From positions 1 to 8,085 of the forward strand of contig CAJCJE010000137.1 in NCBI GenBank assembly GCA_903970565.1: a stretch of 8,085 bases of DNA. Direction: 5' to 3'. The notes under the pieces were generated by a model. That model was given only the letters and a program-made list of their open reading frames with translations. It ran no database searches and was not told the origin of the DNA. The position numbers and the translations under genes were made by a program. Positions 1 to 5,992 of the stretch are shown here, piece by piece. The stretch is from Candidatus Melainabacteria bacterium. GTDB taxonomy: Bacteria; Actinomycetota; Actinomycetes; Mycobacteriales; Pseudonocardiaceae. Numbering within the stretch: the first letter of the stretch is position 1; each line of letters begins with the position of its first letter.

Positions 1-785
1 TCCTTGGCCAGCCGGTCTTCCTTCTCCGCGTCGACAACGGCGCCGCCGCGCCGCGCGTGCAGGCCGGCAAGCCAGTCGGAATCGGCCGGCTGTTCGTCGT
101 CGGGTTCCTCGCCTGCGGCCTGCGCGACCCTGGCCAGCAGCTCGCGTACCTGCTGGTCGATCTCCTGCACCGTGTGACCGCGTTCGGTCCTGGCCGTGCG
201 AAACCACTTTTCGACCTCGGCGAACCGCTCGGTACCGAACAGCTTCTCCAGCAGCCGCTCCCGTTCGGCGGTCTCCGCGCGCAGGAACCGGGCGAAATCA
301 CCCTGCGGCAGCAGCACGACCTGGAAGAACTGCTCGGCGGTCATCCCGAGTAGCCGGGAGACCGTCCGGTTGACCTCGTCGATGCGGGCCAAGCCGTCCG
401 GCGCGTGACCGCTGGGCGGAGCGCCCAACCAGGTCAGCGAGGCCTTGGCGCGCTGCGTCGTGGTGCCGGTGCCGCCACGTTTGGCCCGCTCGTACTCCGG
501 GCTACGGACCACCAGCAGCCGATGTCCCTGGACGGTGAACTCAAGGCTGACCTCGGTGCCGACCTGCGGATCGGCATAGTCACAGCGCAACCGCTTCGCC
601 TCGCCGCGTGCGCCCGGCACGGTGCCGAACAACGCGAACGCGACCGCGTCGAGCAGCGTCGTCTTGCCAGCTCCGGTATCACCGTGCAGCAGGAACAGTC
701 CATCGGCACCGAGCGCGTCGAAATCGACGGACTCCTGCCGTGGATAGGGGCCGAAGGCTCGGACCTTCAGCTGGTGCAACCTCAT
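1..785 (-). CDS. sbcC: SbcC, ATPase subunit of the SbcCD nuclease (N-terminal part, runs off the left edge)
   Basis: This is the first ~261 codons of the Rad50-like ATPase that works with SbcD to open and cut DNA hairpins and protein-blocked ends. The frame is open from the ATG at 785 to the window edge. The N-terminal ABC-ATPase half shows the FGPY motif (residues 11-14), Walker A GDTGAGKT (35-42), and the Q-loop segment QVVLLPQGDFARF with the key Gln near 161. After the conserved LEKLFGTERF stretch (~175-185) the sequence becomes charged and helical, which fits the start of the long coiled coil; an acidic patch (EEPDDE) follows near residue 225. Family members are usually around 1000 residues with the Walker B and signature motifs at the far end, so those are not visible. 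The ATG overlaps the sbcD stop as ATGA (782-785), indicating translational coupling. The start is supported by MRLHQLKVRAFGPY, the usual opening of SbcC. Confidence 0.95.
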   Translation of the reverse strand, partial: MRLHQLKVRAFGPYPRQESVDFDALGADGLFLLHGDTGAGKTTLLDAVAFALFGTVPGARGEAKRLRCDYADPQVGTEVSLEFTVQGHRLLVVRSPEYERAKRGGTGTTTQRAKASLTWLGAPPSGHAPDGLARIDEVNRTVSRLLGMTAEQFFQVVLLPQGDFARFLRAETAERERLLEKLFGTERFAEVEKWFRTARTERGHTVQEIDQQVRELLARVAQAAGEEPDDEQPADSDWLAGLHARRGGAVVDAEKEDRLAK

Positions 786-1936
786 CGCTGGGCCTCGACC
801 CTGCGCACGGCCTCGAACGCCTCGGAAAGCAACTCACGCTCGGCGGTGCTGGGTGCGCTGCCTCGACAGTCGAGCACGAAATCATCGGCCACCTGCGCAT
901 CGCCGCGACCGGCCCCAACCTTCGCATAGCGCGGTAGCGGCCGGTCCGCTCCGCCCTCGGGCTGCCAGTCCAACCGGACCGCGAAGGGAAACCGCTCCTG
1001 TAGGCGACGCATCGCGTCCAGGGGCCGCACCGGATCGGTCAGCACGGCGTAGAGGTAGCACTCGGTCAGTCCCTCGGCAGCCGGATCGGACAGCACATCG
1101 GCCAACTCGCCGCGGACGGTTGCCAGCCGCCTAGGCACTGGAAGTTCGCGCCGCTCCACGGTGCGCAATCCTGCCGGTCCCAGCTCGACCAACCAAACCG
1201 ACTTGCGGTGTGTCGCCTCGGAAAATGAATAGGCGACCGGACTGCCGGCGTAGCGCAGGTGCTCGGCCAGGGTCTGCGCACCGTGCAAATGCCCTAGCGC
1301 GACATAGTCGACACCGCTGAACGCCGCGGCCGGCACGTCCTCGATCCCACCGACCGCGATCGTGCGCTCGGACTCCGACGCGGCGCCTCCGGTGACGAAG
1401 GCGTGCGCCAACACCACGGAACGAACACCAGGTCCCCGGCGCGTGAGATCGGTCCGAATCCGGTCCATCGCCTCGGTCACCACGGCGGCATGTCCGCGCA
1501 GTTGCGGCATTCCCAGGGCATGACGCGCCGGATCTGGCTCAAGATAAGGAATCCCGTAGAATGCCACCGGGCCGTCCGCGTCGTCGAGCAGTACCGGCTG
1601 GTCCAGCTCGGCGATGCTGGTACGCAGGTGCAGTCCGCCGGCGGCGGCGAACTCACCGAACGCACCGAGTCGTTGTGCCGAGTCGTGATTGCCGGGAATG
1701 ATCACCAGTTCCGCACCGGCTCGCCGAATCCCGGACAGTGCTCTCGTGCACGCGGCAACGGCTTCGGCCGAGGGCACCGCGCGGTCGTACAGATCACCGG
1801 ACACCACAACGACATCGATCCGCTCGTCGACGACGAGGTCGGCCAGGCTGCCGAGCACCGTTTCCTGATCGGCGAGCAGATCACGGCCGTGGAAGGTGCG
1901 TCCCACGTGCCAGTCGGAGGTGTGTAGCAATCGCAT
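782..1936 (-). CDS. sbcD: SbcD, nuclease subunit of SbcCD (metallophosphoesterase)
   Basis: This is the Mre11-like Mn-dependent exo/endonuclease partner of SbcC, which acts on double-strand ends and palindromic hairpins. The 384 residues carry the complete calcineurin-type metal-site set: DWH (D8, H10), SGDLYDR (D48), PGNHD (N83, H84, D85), LAH (H178) and GHLH (H216, H218). The C-terminal ~120 residues are the variable capping and SbcC-binding part. The length is close to the ~400 residues of the E. coli protein. The ATG at 1936 is followed by MRLLHTSDWHVG, the normal N-terminus, so the start is secure. No Shine-Dalgarno sequence is visible upstream; instead a -10-like TAATTT lies six bases before the ATG, suggesting a leaderless mRNA. 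It is first gene of the sbcDC operon, divergent from rmuC across 217 bp containing a LexA box. Confidence 0.97.
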   Translation of the reverse strand: MRLLHTSDWHVGRTFHGRDLLADQETVLGSLADLVVDERIDVVVVSGDLYDRAVPSAEAVAACTRALSGIRRAGAELVIIPGNHDSAQRLGAFGEFAAAGGLHLRTSIAELDQPVLLDDADGPVAFYGIPYLEPDPARHALGMPQLRGHAAVVTEAMDRIRTDLTRRGPGVRSVVLAHAFVTGGAASESERTIAVGGIEDVPAAAFSGVDYVALGHLHGAQTLAEHLRYAGSPVAYSFSEATHRKSVWLVELGPAGLRTVERRELPVPRRLATVRGELADVLSDPAAEGLTECYLYAVLTDPVRPLDAMRRLQERFPFAVRLDWQPEGGADRPLPRYAKVGAGRGDAQVADDFVLDCRGSAPSTAERELLSEAFEAVRRVEAQR

Positions 1937-1948
1937 GAGGCCAAATTA
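1937..1948 (-). promoter_or_regulatory. Candidate leaderless promoter -10 of sbcD
   Basis: Read on the minus strand, TAATTT (1948-1943) is followed by six bases and then the sbcD ATG. This TANNNT-N6-ATG arrangement is the common signature of leaderless transcripts in actinobacteria, and there is no ribosome-binding site to compete with the idea. I see no good -35 hexamer at 16-18 bp, which is not unusual for this promoter class. The call is inferred from spacing only. Confidence 0.5.
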
Positions 1949-1992
1949 GAGCCAACGCCGGACTTTTCGCGGTAGCGACACCTTTTCCTCAC

Positions 1993-2008
1993 TCGAACGT
2001 GTGTTCGA
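1993..2008. promoter_or_regulatory. LexA (SOS) box, perfect palindrome
   Basis: TCGAAC-GTGT-GTTCGA is an exact match to the actinobacterial/Gram-positive LexA consensus TCGAAC-N4-GTTCGA, with both six-base arms perfectly complementary. A second, degenerate box overlaps it: TCGAAC at 2005-2010, four bases, then GTTTTG at 2015-2020, giving a 12-bp direct repeat of TCGAACGTG. The site lies between sbcD (start 57 bp to the left) and rmuC (start 145 bp to the right), so LexA could repress either or both. An SOS link makes biological sense for SbcCD and RmuC. Which promoter it covers cannot be settled here, because no convincing -35/-10 pair is visible on the rmuC side. Confidence 0.82.
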
Positions 2009-2093
2009 ACGTGCGTTTTGTCGGCAGTATGGGTAAAGATCGAAGTAGACATCGACGCAGACAACGGCAACATCGGTCACCCGGACCGCATCA

Positions 2094-2115
2094 ACCCGTA
2101 CCGAACCCGTACCGA
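2094..2115. repeat. Tandem 11-bp direct repeat upstream of rmuC
   Basis: The unit ACCCGTACCGA occurs twice without a gap (2094-2104, 2105-2115), 38 bp before the rmuC start, and is followed by related CCGATAACGA and CACCGAACC words. It probably lies in the 5' leader of rmuC. Two paired copies could be a regulator site, or simple repeat drift of the CCGA-rich kind seen in the other gaps of this window. Confidence 0.6.
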
Positions 2116-2153
2116 TAACGACACCGAACCTCAGTATCCGACAGGAGTCCGAC

Positions 2154-3137
2154 ATGACCGCAGTGACCGGCATCGCCGCCATTGTGCTGGCACTGCTGCT
2201 TGCCGGCGCCACGTTGCTGTTCTGGCGGCTGTACCAGGACAGCAACCGCCGGGCGGACGCGGCAATGGACATGGTTGCCGCCGAACGGTTGCGAACCGAA
2301 CAACAGCAGAGCGCGCTCAACCGCTATCAGGTCGCGTTCGCGTCCATCCGAGGACGGGGTGAACTCGGCGAGCAGATGCTCGTCGAGACCGCCCGCTCCC
2401 TCGGTTTACGGGAGGGCCTGCACTTCTCGCTACAGACCGATGTCGCGGGCGGCGGCGCGGTCCGGCCGGACATGGTGCTGGAGGTCGGTGGCGGCCGCCA
2501 GGTTCCGGTGGACGCCAAGATGAGCCTTGCCTGCTGGGCGGAGGCGATGGAGACCACCGACGCCACCGAGCGCGTGGACGCTCTGCGGGTACATGTCCGC
2601 AATATCCGCTCGCGCGCGGCGGAGCTGGCCGGCAAGGGTTACCAGCGTTGGGCGGATGCGATCTACGGGACAATCATGTTCGTCCCGTCGGACGCGGCCG
2701 TCGTGGTTGCCATGGACACCGATCCGGAGTTACTGCGCTGGCTGCTGGATCGCCGGGTGTTCCTCTGTGGACCGACGGGTTTCGCGGTGGTGGCCTCGGC
2801 GGCGATGTTCGCGGCGACCGAGCGGGCCATCGCCGACGATGTCGAGCAGGTGCGGATGCAGGCCGCCGCCGCGCATCGGACGGCCGGCAGCGCGGTCGAC
2901 GCATTCAACCTGTCCAGCACCCACCTACAGCGATTCCTGGCCGCGCGGCGGCGCGAACTGGACGCACTGGAAAATTTCCGGGGGGTGGTACAGCCATTGA
3001 CGGAGGCAGCAGCGAGCCCGACCCAACTATCGGCGATCCGACGTCCGGAGGAACTGGCCGGCGGCAGCCAGCCGATGCTCGGCGAGCAGATGCACTCGAC
3101 GCTCGACGAACATGTCGGCCCGACGCTCGGCGAGTAG
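2154..3137 (+). CDS. rmuC: RmuC family protein (DNA recombination limiting protein)
   Basis: RmuC proteins have a restriction-endonuclease-like fold; in E. coli loss of rmuC raises inversion at short inverted repeats. The start is an ATG with a good ribosome site, AGGAG at 2143-2147, six bases upstream. Residues 5-24 form one membrane helix, followed by a short charged helical stretch (26-66). The RmuC domain follows with its typical motifs: GELGEQ (69-74), GLREGLHFSLQ (84-94), RPDMVLEV (104-111), VPVDAKMSL (117-125), LAGKGYQRW (158-166) and MFVPSD (175-180). The motifs carry the D and D-x-K residues expected of the PD-(D/E)xK-like core. At 327 residues it is much shorter than the E. coli protein (~475), mainly because the long N-terminal coiled coil is reduced. 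The last 19 residues are an imperfect eight-residue repeat. It is divergent from sbcDC and shares the SOS-box region with it. Confidence 0.93.
   Translation: MTAVTGIAAIVLALLLAGATLLFWRLYQDSNRRADAAMDMVAAERLRTEQQQSALNRYQVAFASIRGRGELGEQMLVETARSLGLREGLHFSLQTDVAGGGAVRPDMVLEVGGGRQVPVDAKMSLACWAEAMETTDATERVDALRVHVRNIRSRAAELAGKGYQRWADAIYGTIMFVPSDAAVVVAMDTDPELLRWLLDRRVFLCGPTGFAVVASAAMFAATERAIADDVEQVRMQAAAAHRTAGSAVDAFNLSSTHLQRFLAARRRELDALENFRGVVQPLTEAAASPTQLSAIRRPEELAGGSQPMLGEQMHSTLDEHVGPTLGE
3077..3134 (+). repeat. 24-bp tandem repeat in the 3' end of rmuC
   Basis: The word GCTCGGCGAG stands at 3077 and 3125, with GCTCGACGAA at 3101, giving exact 24-bp spacing. In protein this is LGEQMHST, LDEHVGPT, LGE-stop, an eight-residue repeat that forms the extreme C-terminus of RmuC, beyond the conserved domain. 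It looks like an in-frame duplication that has since diverged. Confidence 0.7.
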
Positions 3138-3591
3138 AGCCTGGGGCCACCGGTGCGGCAGTGGCGCAGGTGAGCGGCGACGCTGGTGAGACGACAGGGT
3201 CACCCATTGCGGACGACCTCGGCCCGACCGCCCATTGGAGACACGCGGAGTGGAATTCGCGAGTCGCCACGAACCCACAAAGTTCGGTCGACTACGTACG
3301 AGAAGGCGAGGTGATGTGATCGAATAGCTGGGACATTCCCTGACGACAACCCTCACTAGCTGGGCAAACGCCGATCCAGATGGCATCGGTATCCGACACC
3401 GACACCGAATCAACCGGTGCGGCAGACGTGGGAAAAGCGACAAAATTTCGGCCGGTACACCGCAGGTGCCGGACGGGACACCGGCGCGCTCACGAATTGG
3501 CTACGGTATGGATACATAGCCGTGCTCGCCAGCTATCCGCGAGCACAGCCGAGGCCAGTCAAGGACCGTTAAGTTCCAGTGAGGTGAAGGC
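3138..3591. other. 454-bp gap between rmuC and the DUF6542 gene; no gene seen
   Basis: I find no open frame here with a start, ribosome site and coding-like composition. The gap holds a 13-bp exact direct repeat (ACCGGTGCGGCAG at 3149-3161 and 3413-3425), an 8-bp direct repeat (TAGCTGGG at 3325-3332 and 3357-3364), and an AT-richer patch at 3431-3448. It also has overlapping GC hairpins at 3452-3487 and an 8-bp perfect hairpin at 3522-3546. Just after rmuC, GCCAC (3146-3150) pairs with GTGGC (3161-3165), too weak to call a terminator. A long leader or promoter for the DUF6542 gene probably lies in the right half. The sequence at 3309-3320 matches the anti-Shine-Dalgarno region well but has only a three-codon frame after it. 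Confidence 0.6.
3522..3546 (+). repeat. 8-bp perfect inverted repeat upstream of the DUF6542 gene
   Basis: GTGCTCGC (3522-3529) and GCGAGCAC (3539-3546) are exact complements separated by nine bases. The hairpin lies 46-70 bp before the GTG start, most likely inside the 5' leader if the promoter is near the TACGGT at 3502-3507, or it could be an operator. No U-run follows, so a classical terminator is unlikely. Confidence 0.5.
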
Positions 3592-4404
3592 GTGACAGCG
3601 ACGCGCGATCGTGGACGCGAGGCAAGAGCCGCGTCGAATGGCCCTCGTTGGGACGAGCGTTCCGCGTTCGGCACCAGAGGCTGGCCGTGGTGGGGCGCGG
3701 TAGTACTGACGCTTGGCCTCTCGGTGGTCGGCGCGGTGATCGACGAAGAGATGAACAGCACCATCGACACGGTGTTCCGCGCCGCCTACGTCATCGGTGC
3801 CGTTGTCGCGGTCTGCATCGTTCGTCGGCGCAACCTGTTCGGCCCTATGGTTCAGCCGCCGCTGATCCTGGTGGTCGTCGTACCGGTGGTGGCCGCCGCG
3901 CTGGACACCAAACCCGGCAGCAAGGTACTGACCATCGGGCCGTTGCTGATCGACAACTTCCCGGTGATGGCCATCACCACCGGTGTCACCGTCGTGCTCG
4001 GCGTGATCCGGTACCTGGTCCAGCGTCGACCGGCACTCGATGGTCCCTTGGGCGACCGCGACCGGCCGCGCCGGCCGGCGGAAGGCCGGGACCGCGATCG
4101 GGGACCGTCCAGCCGTGAGAGCAGGGACCGCGACCTGTCCGATCGCCCCTCGGCCGGTGGCCGGGACGGGCGAGGATCAGACACGCCCAGGGGCGGCCAG
4201 GATCGCGGGGTTCCGCGCGACCGCACCAGGGTCGACCCCGGCCGAGGCCGGAGCGGCTCAGCCGACCGGGGCGGCCGGGACATGCCGCGTGGTCGGGACA
4301 GCCGGGACAACCGGGACAACGACTTTGATCGTGGGCAGGCTCGTGGCCGCAATCCTCGGGACGCTCCGCGCCGAGATCCCCGCCGCCGAGATGACGACTA
4401 CTGA
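3592..4404 (+). CDS. DUF6542 domain membrane protein with Arg/Asp-rich tail
   Basis: This is a membrane protein of unknown function. The start is GTG with GAGGTGA (3581-3587) just upstream; the spacing to the GTG is four bases. About 30 N-terminal residues are polar. Four hydrophobic helices follow at roughly 33-51, 60-77, 89-105 and 120-141, and then a highly polar tail from 145 to 270. Conserved-looking features include the WPWWGAVVL entry to helix 1 and the DEEMNS loop. Four helices would put both ends on the same side, probably the cytoplasm. The tail is low complexity, made of R, D, G, P and S with many RD/DR dipeptides, including a 9-bp tandem repeat (CGGGAC at 4294, 4303 and 4312). In mycobacteria a DUF6542 gene (Rv1111c) also neighbours ispH. 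The family assignment rests on the membrane segment and context; the tail may bind nucleic acid or acidic lipid, but that is a guess. Confidence 0.85.
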   Translation: MTATRDRGREARAASNGPRWDERSAFGTRGWPWWGAVVLTLGLSVVGAVIDEEMNSTIDTVFRAAYVIGAVVAVCIVRRRNLFGPMVQPPLILVVVVPVVAAALDTKPGSKVLTIGPLLIDNFPVMAITTGVTVVLGVIRYLVQRRPALDGPLGDRDRPRRPAEGRDRDRGPSSRESRDRDLSDRPSAGGRDGRGSDTPRGGQDRGVPRDRTRVDPGRGRSGSADRGGRDMPRGRDSRDNRDNDFDRGQARGRNPRDAPRRDPRRRDDDY

Positions 4405-4408
4405 ACGC

Positions 4409-4500
4409 CGCGGTTACCGGGCCCCGCAACAGGATTCGACAACCGCAGAAGTTCAGGTCATGACGCAACTCGGGGTAGCCACAGAACTCCGGTAACCGCG
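4409..4500. repeat. 12-bp perfect inverted repeat with nested stem, after the DUF6542 gene
   Basis: CGCGGTTACCGG (4409-4420) and CCGGTAACCGCG (4489-4500) are exact complements 68 bases apart. A nested CCCCG (4422-4426)/CGGGG (4471-4475) pair lies inside. It begins four bases after the stop codon, so the 3' end of the mRNA could fold into a branched structure. Immediately after it the 10-mer GAAGCGGTAT is repeated at 4500-4509 and 4513-4522. Confidence 0.6.
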
Positions 4501-4523
4501 AAGCGGTATCGAGAAGCGGTATA

Positions 4524-4563
4524 CGAACGGCCTGCGATGTCACGGAACATCGCAGGCCGTTCG
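4524..4563. terminator. Strong stem-loop between convergent genes (likely bidirectional terminator)
   Basis: The 17-base arms at 4524-4540 (starting CGAACGGCCTGCG) and 4547-4563 are perfectly complementary, with a six-base loop CACGGA. The ATA before the stem can also pair with the TAT at 4566-4568 across a two-base bulge. It stands between the DUF6542 stop (4404) and the ispH stop (4824), which converge. There is no T-run on either side, so this is the U-less hairpin type often proposed for actinobacteria. By symmetry it can act on both strands. An alternative role is an mRNA 3' end stabiliser. Confidence 0.85.
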
Positions 4564-4570
4564 GGTATCC

Positions 4571-4779
4571 CTGATCCAGCCGATGCAGGCCGTTGCCATA
4601 CCTCTGATACAGCCGACAGAGCCGAACCGGTCGGCCGCTACCGTCGATACAGCCGAAGTCGACAAGGCCGGAAGTCGATACGGCCGAACCAGTCGGTCGT
4701 ATCGCGCCGAACGGTCAGTCAACATGGCCGATGCCGTCGATACGGCCGATGCCGTCGACACTGCCGAACCGGTCGGCCC
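4571..4779. repeat. Degenerate short-repeat tract downstream of ispH
   Basis: Variants of GTCGATACGGCCGAA recur at 4571-4585, 4604-4618, 4643-4657, 4674-4688, 4697-4711 (weak), 4736-4750 and 4754-4768, often about 31 bp apart. GCCGAACCGGTCGGCC is present exactly at 4621-4636 and 4763-4778, with a variant at 4682-4698. At 4726-4761 there is an 18-bp tandem pair, GGCCGATGCCGTCGATAC. The tract is open in one plus-strand frame (DAVDTADAVDTAEP), but that frame has no ribosome site or recognisable relative, so I treat it as noncoding. Its function is unknown. Confidence 0.7.
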
Positions 4780-4823
4780 ATGCGGCTGATGACGATCGTC
4801 GGGGAGGTTCGGCTGCGGAAGGG

Positions 4824-5870
4824 TCAGGAGGCGGCGCCGCCGAGGTCCTTGCGCAGTTCCCTCGGCAGGGCGAAGGCCAGCTTCTCGTTGGCCGTGGTGA
4901 CTTCCTGGACGTCGGTCCAGCCGCGCTCCGCGAGGAAGCCGAGTACCTGTTGTACCAACACTTCCGGCACCGACGCACCGCTGGTGACGCCAATGGTGCC
5001 GGCGCCGGCCAGCCACGACTCGTCGATCTCGGTGGCGTAGTCGACCAGGTAGGACGTACGTGCACCGGCCTGGACCGCGACCTCGACCAGTCGCTTGGAG
5101 TTCGAGGAGTTCTCCGAGCCGACCACGATCACCACATCGCACTCGGACGCCATCGCCTTCACCGCCACCTGGCGGTTGGACGTGGCGTAGCAGATGTCGT
5201 CGCTCGGCGGATTCTGTAGCTGCGGGAACCGCTCACGCAGCGCGTCGACCCGCTCCATCGTCTCGTCGACCGACAAGGTGGTCTGCGACAACCAAACCAC
5301 CTTGGACGGATCGCGCACGGTGACCTTGTCGACGTCCTCGGCGCGGTCGACCAGTTGCACGTGGTCCGGGGCCTCCCCCGTGGTGCCGTCGACCTCCTCG
5401 TGACCGGAGTGGCCGATCAGCAGGATGTCGTAGTCGGTCCTGGCGAACCGCTTCGCCTCCTGGTGCACCTTGGTGACCAACGGGCAGGTCGCATCGATGG
5501 TGCGGAGTTGGCGAGCAGCGGCCTCTTCGTGCACGGCGGGCGAAACACCGTGCGCGGAGAACACCACCAGCGCGCCCTCGGGCACCTCGTCGGTCTCGTC
5601 GACGAAGATCGCGCCCCGTTCGCGCAACTGCTCGACGACGTAACGGTTGTGCACGATTTCCTTGCGCACGTAAACCGGGGCGCCGTAGGTCTCGAGTGCT
5701 TTCTCGACGGTGATCACCGCGCGGTCGACGCCGGCGCAGTAGCCACGTGGCCGGGCAAGGAGAACGCGCCCCGGCTTGCCGCCGGGGGTGTCGGTCGCGG
5801 GGTCGGCTGGTTGGGCGCCGCCCGCTCGATCGGAGGTGCCCATGTCGGTTACCGGAGTCGACGCCGTCAT
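4824..5870 (-). CDS. ispH: IspH, 4-hydroxy-3-methylbut-2-enyl diphosphate reductase
   Basis: This is the final enzyme of the MEP pathway: a 4Fe-4S protein that reduces HMBPP to IPP and DMAPP in the cytoplasm. From the ATG at 5870 it has 348 residues. All three cluster ligands are present: C45 ([10 protein letters not shown]), C129 (DATCPLV) and C227 ([11 protein letters not shown]). Substrate residues are also intact: H74 (EIVHN), H107 (FSAHGVS), H157 and E159 ([14 protein letters not shown]), the WLSQTTLS threonines, and the [10 protein letters not shown] loop. About 35 polar residues precede the conserved domain. An in-frame TTG at 5894 and an ATG at 5843 are alternatives; I chose 5870 because a -10-like TACGCT ends six bases before it, a leaderless pattern, and no ribosome site fits any of the three. 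It stands alone, convergent with the DUF6542 gene and divergent from the LDAP gene. Confidence 0.96.
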   Translation of the reverse strand: MTASTPVTDMGTSDRAGGAQPADPATDTPGGKPGRVLLARPRGYCAGVDRAVITVEKALETYGAPVYVRKEIVHNRYVVEQLRERGAIFVDETDEVPEGALVVFSAHGVSPAVHEEAAARQLRTIDATCPLVTKVHQEAKRFARTDYDILLIGHSGHEEVDGTTGEAPDHVQLVDRAEDVDKVTVRDPSKVVWLSQTTLSVDETMERVDALRERFPQLQNPPSDDICYATSNRQVAVKAMASECDVVIVVGSENSSNSKRLVEVAVQAGARTSYLVDYATEIDESWLAGAGTIGVTSGASVPEVLVQQVLGFLAERGWTDVQEVTTANEKLAFALPRELRKDLGGAAS

Positions 5871-5901
5871 GTCACTAGCGTACGACCGGGTCAAGGTCGT
5901 A
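5871..5901 (-). promoter_or_regulatory. ispH leaderless-type promoter overlapped by a 7-7-7 palindrome
   Basis: On the minus strand TACGCT (5882-5877) sits six bases before the ispH ATG, a leaderless -10 pattern. Overlapping it is a perfect inverted repeat: TACGACC (5881-5887) and GGTCGTA (5895-5901) on the plus strand, separated by seven bases. A protein bound there would cover the -10 and the DNA just upstream, so an operator is plausible. The same region contains TTGACC at 5894-5889, but its spacing to the -10 is too short for a -35. Confidence 0.5.
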
Positions 5902-5992
5902 TGGTTGCGCCTCTGGTGTCACACGTCACGTAGCAATCATCCACGGTGCGTAACGCTGTGCAGGATCGCTGGACTGGGGCAGGCTAGAGGAC

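Noticed and set aside
2648..3319. 223-codon plus-strand frame overlapping rmuC and extending past its stop
   Set aside because: Most of it is an Arg/Gly-rich shadow of rmuC. The 60 residues beyond the rmuC stop look more ordinary but have no start or ribosome site of their own, and rmuC shows no sign of a frameshift.
3309..3327. Strong anti-Shine-Dalgarno match (GAGGTGAT) in the rmuC-DUF6542 gap
   Set aside because: The only start codon at proper distance opens a three-codon frame (GTG ATC GAA stop), so no gene can be supported.
3986..4543. 185-codon minus-strand frame antisense to the DUF6542 gene tail
   Set aside because: It is antisense to the low-complexity RD-rich tail; its composition mirrors that repeat and it has no start signal.
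4571..4779. CRISPR array or phage attachment site
   Set aside because: Repeat words are short and divergent, spacings vary from 18 to 39 bp, and there are no cas genes, integrase or tRNA nearby.
4583..4789. 68-codon plus-strand frame across the repeat tract (DAVDTADAVDTA)
   Set aside because: There is no ribosome site, no recognisable relative, and its openness follows from repeats whose period is a multiple of three. I kept the DNA as a repeat rather than a gene.
4540..5142. 200-codon minus-strand frame over the end of ispH and the repeat tract
   Set aside because: It overlaps the well-supported ispH C-terminus in another frame, and its SAVSTASAVSTA repeats merely reflect the 18-bp DNA repeat.
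5905..5957. Promoter for the LDAP-xseA operon (TTGCGC at 5905 with TAGCAA at 5931, or TAACGC at 5951)
   Set aside because: The spacing is 20 bp for the first pair and no -35 fits the second, so I could not choose a promoter with confidence.
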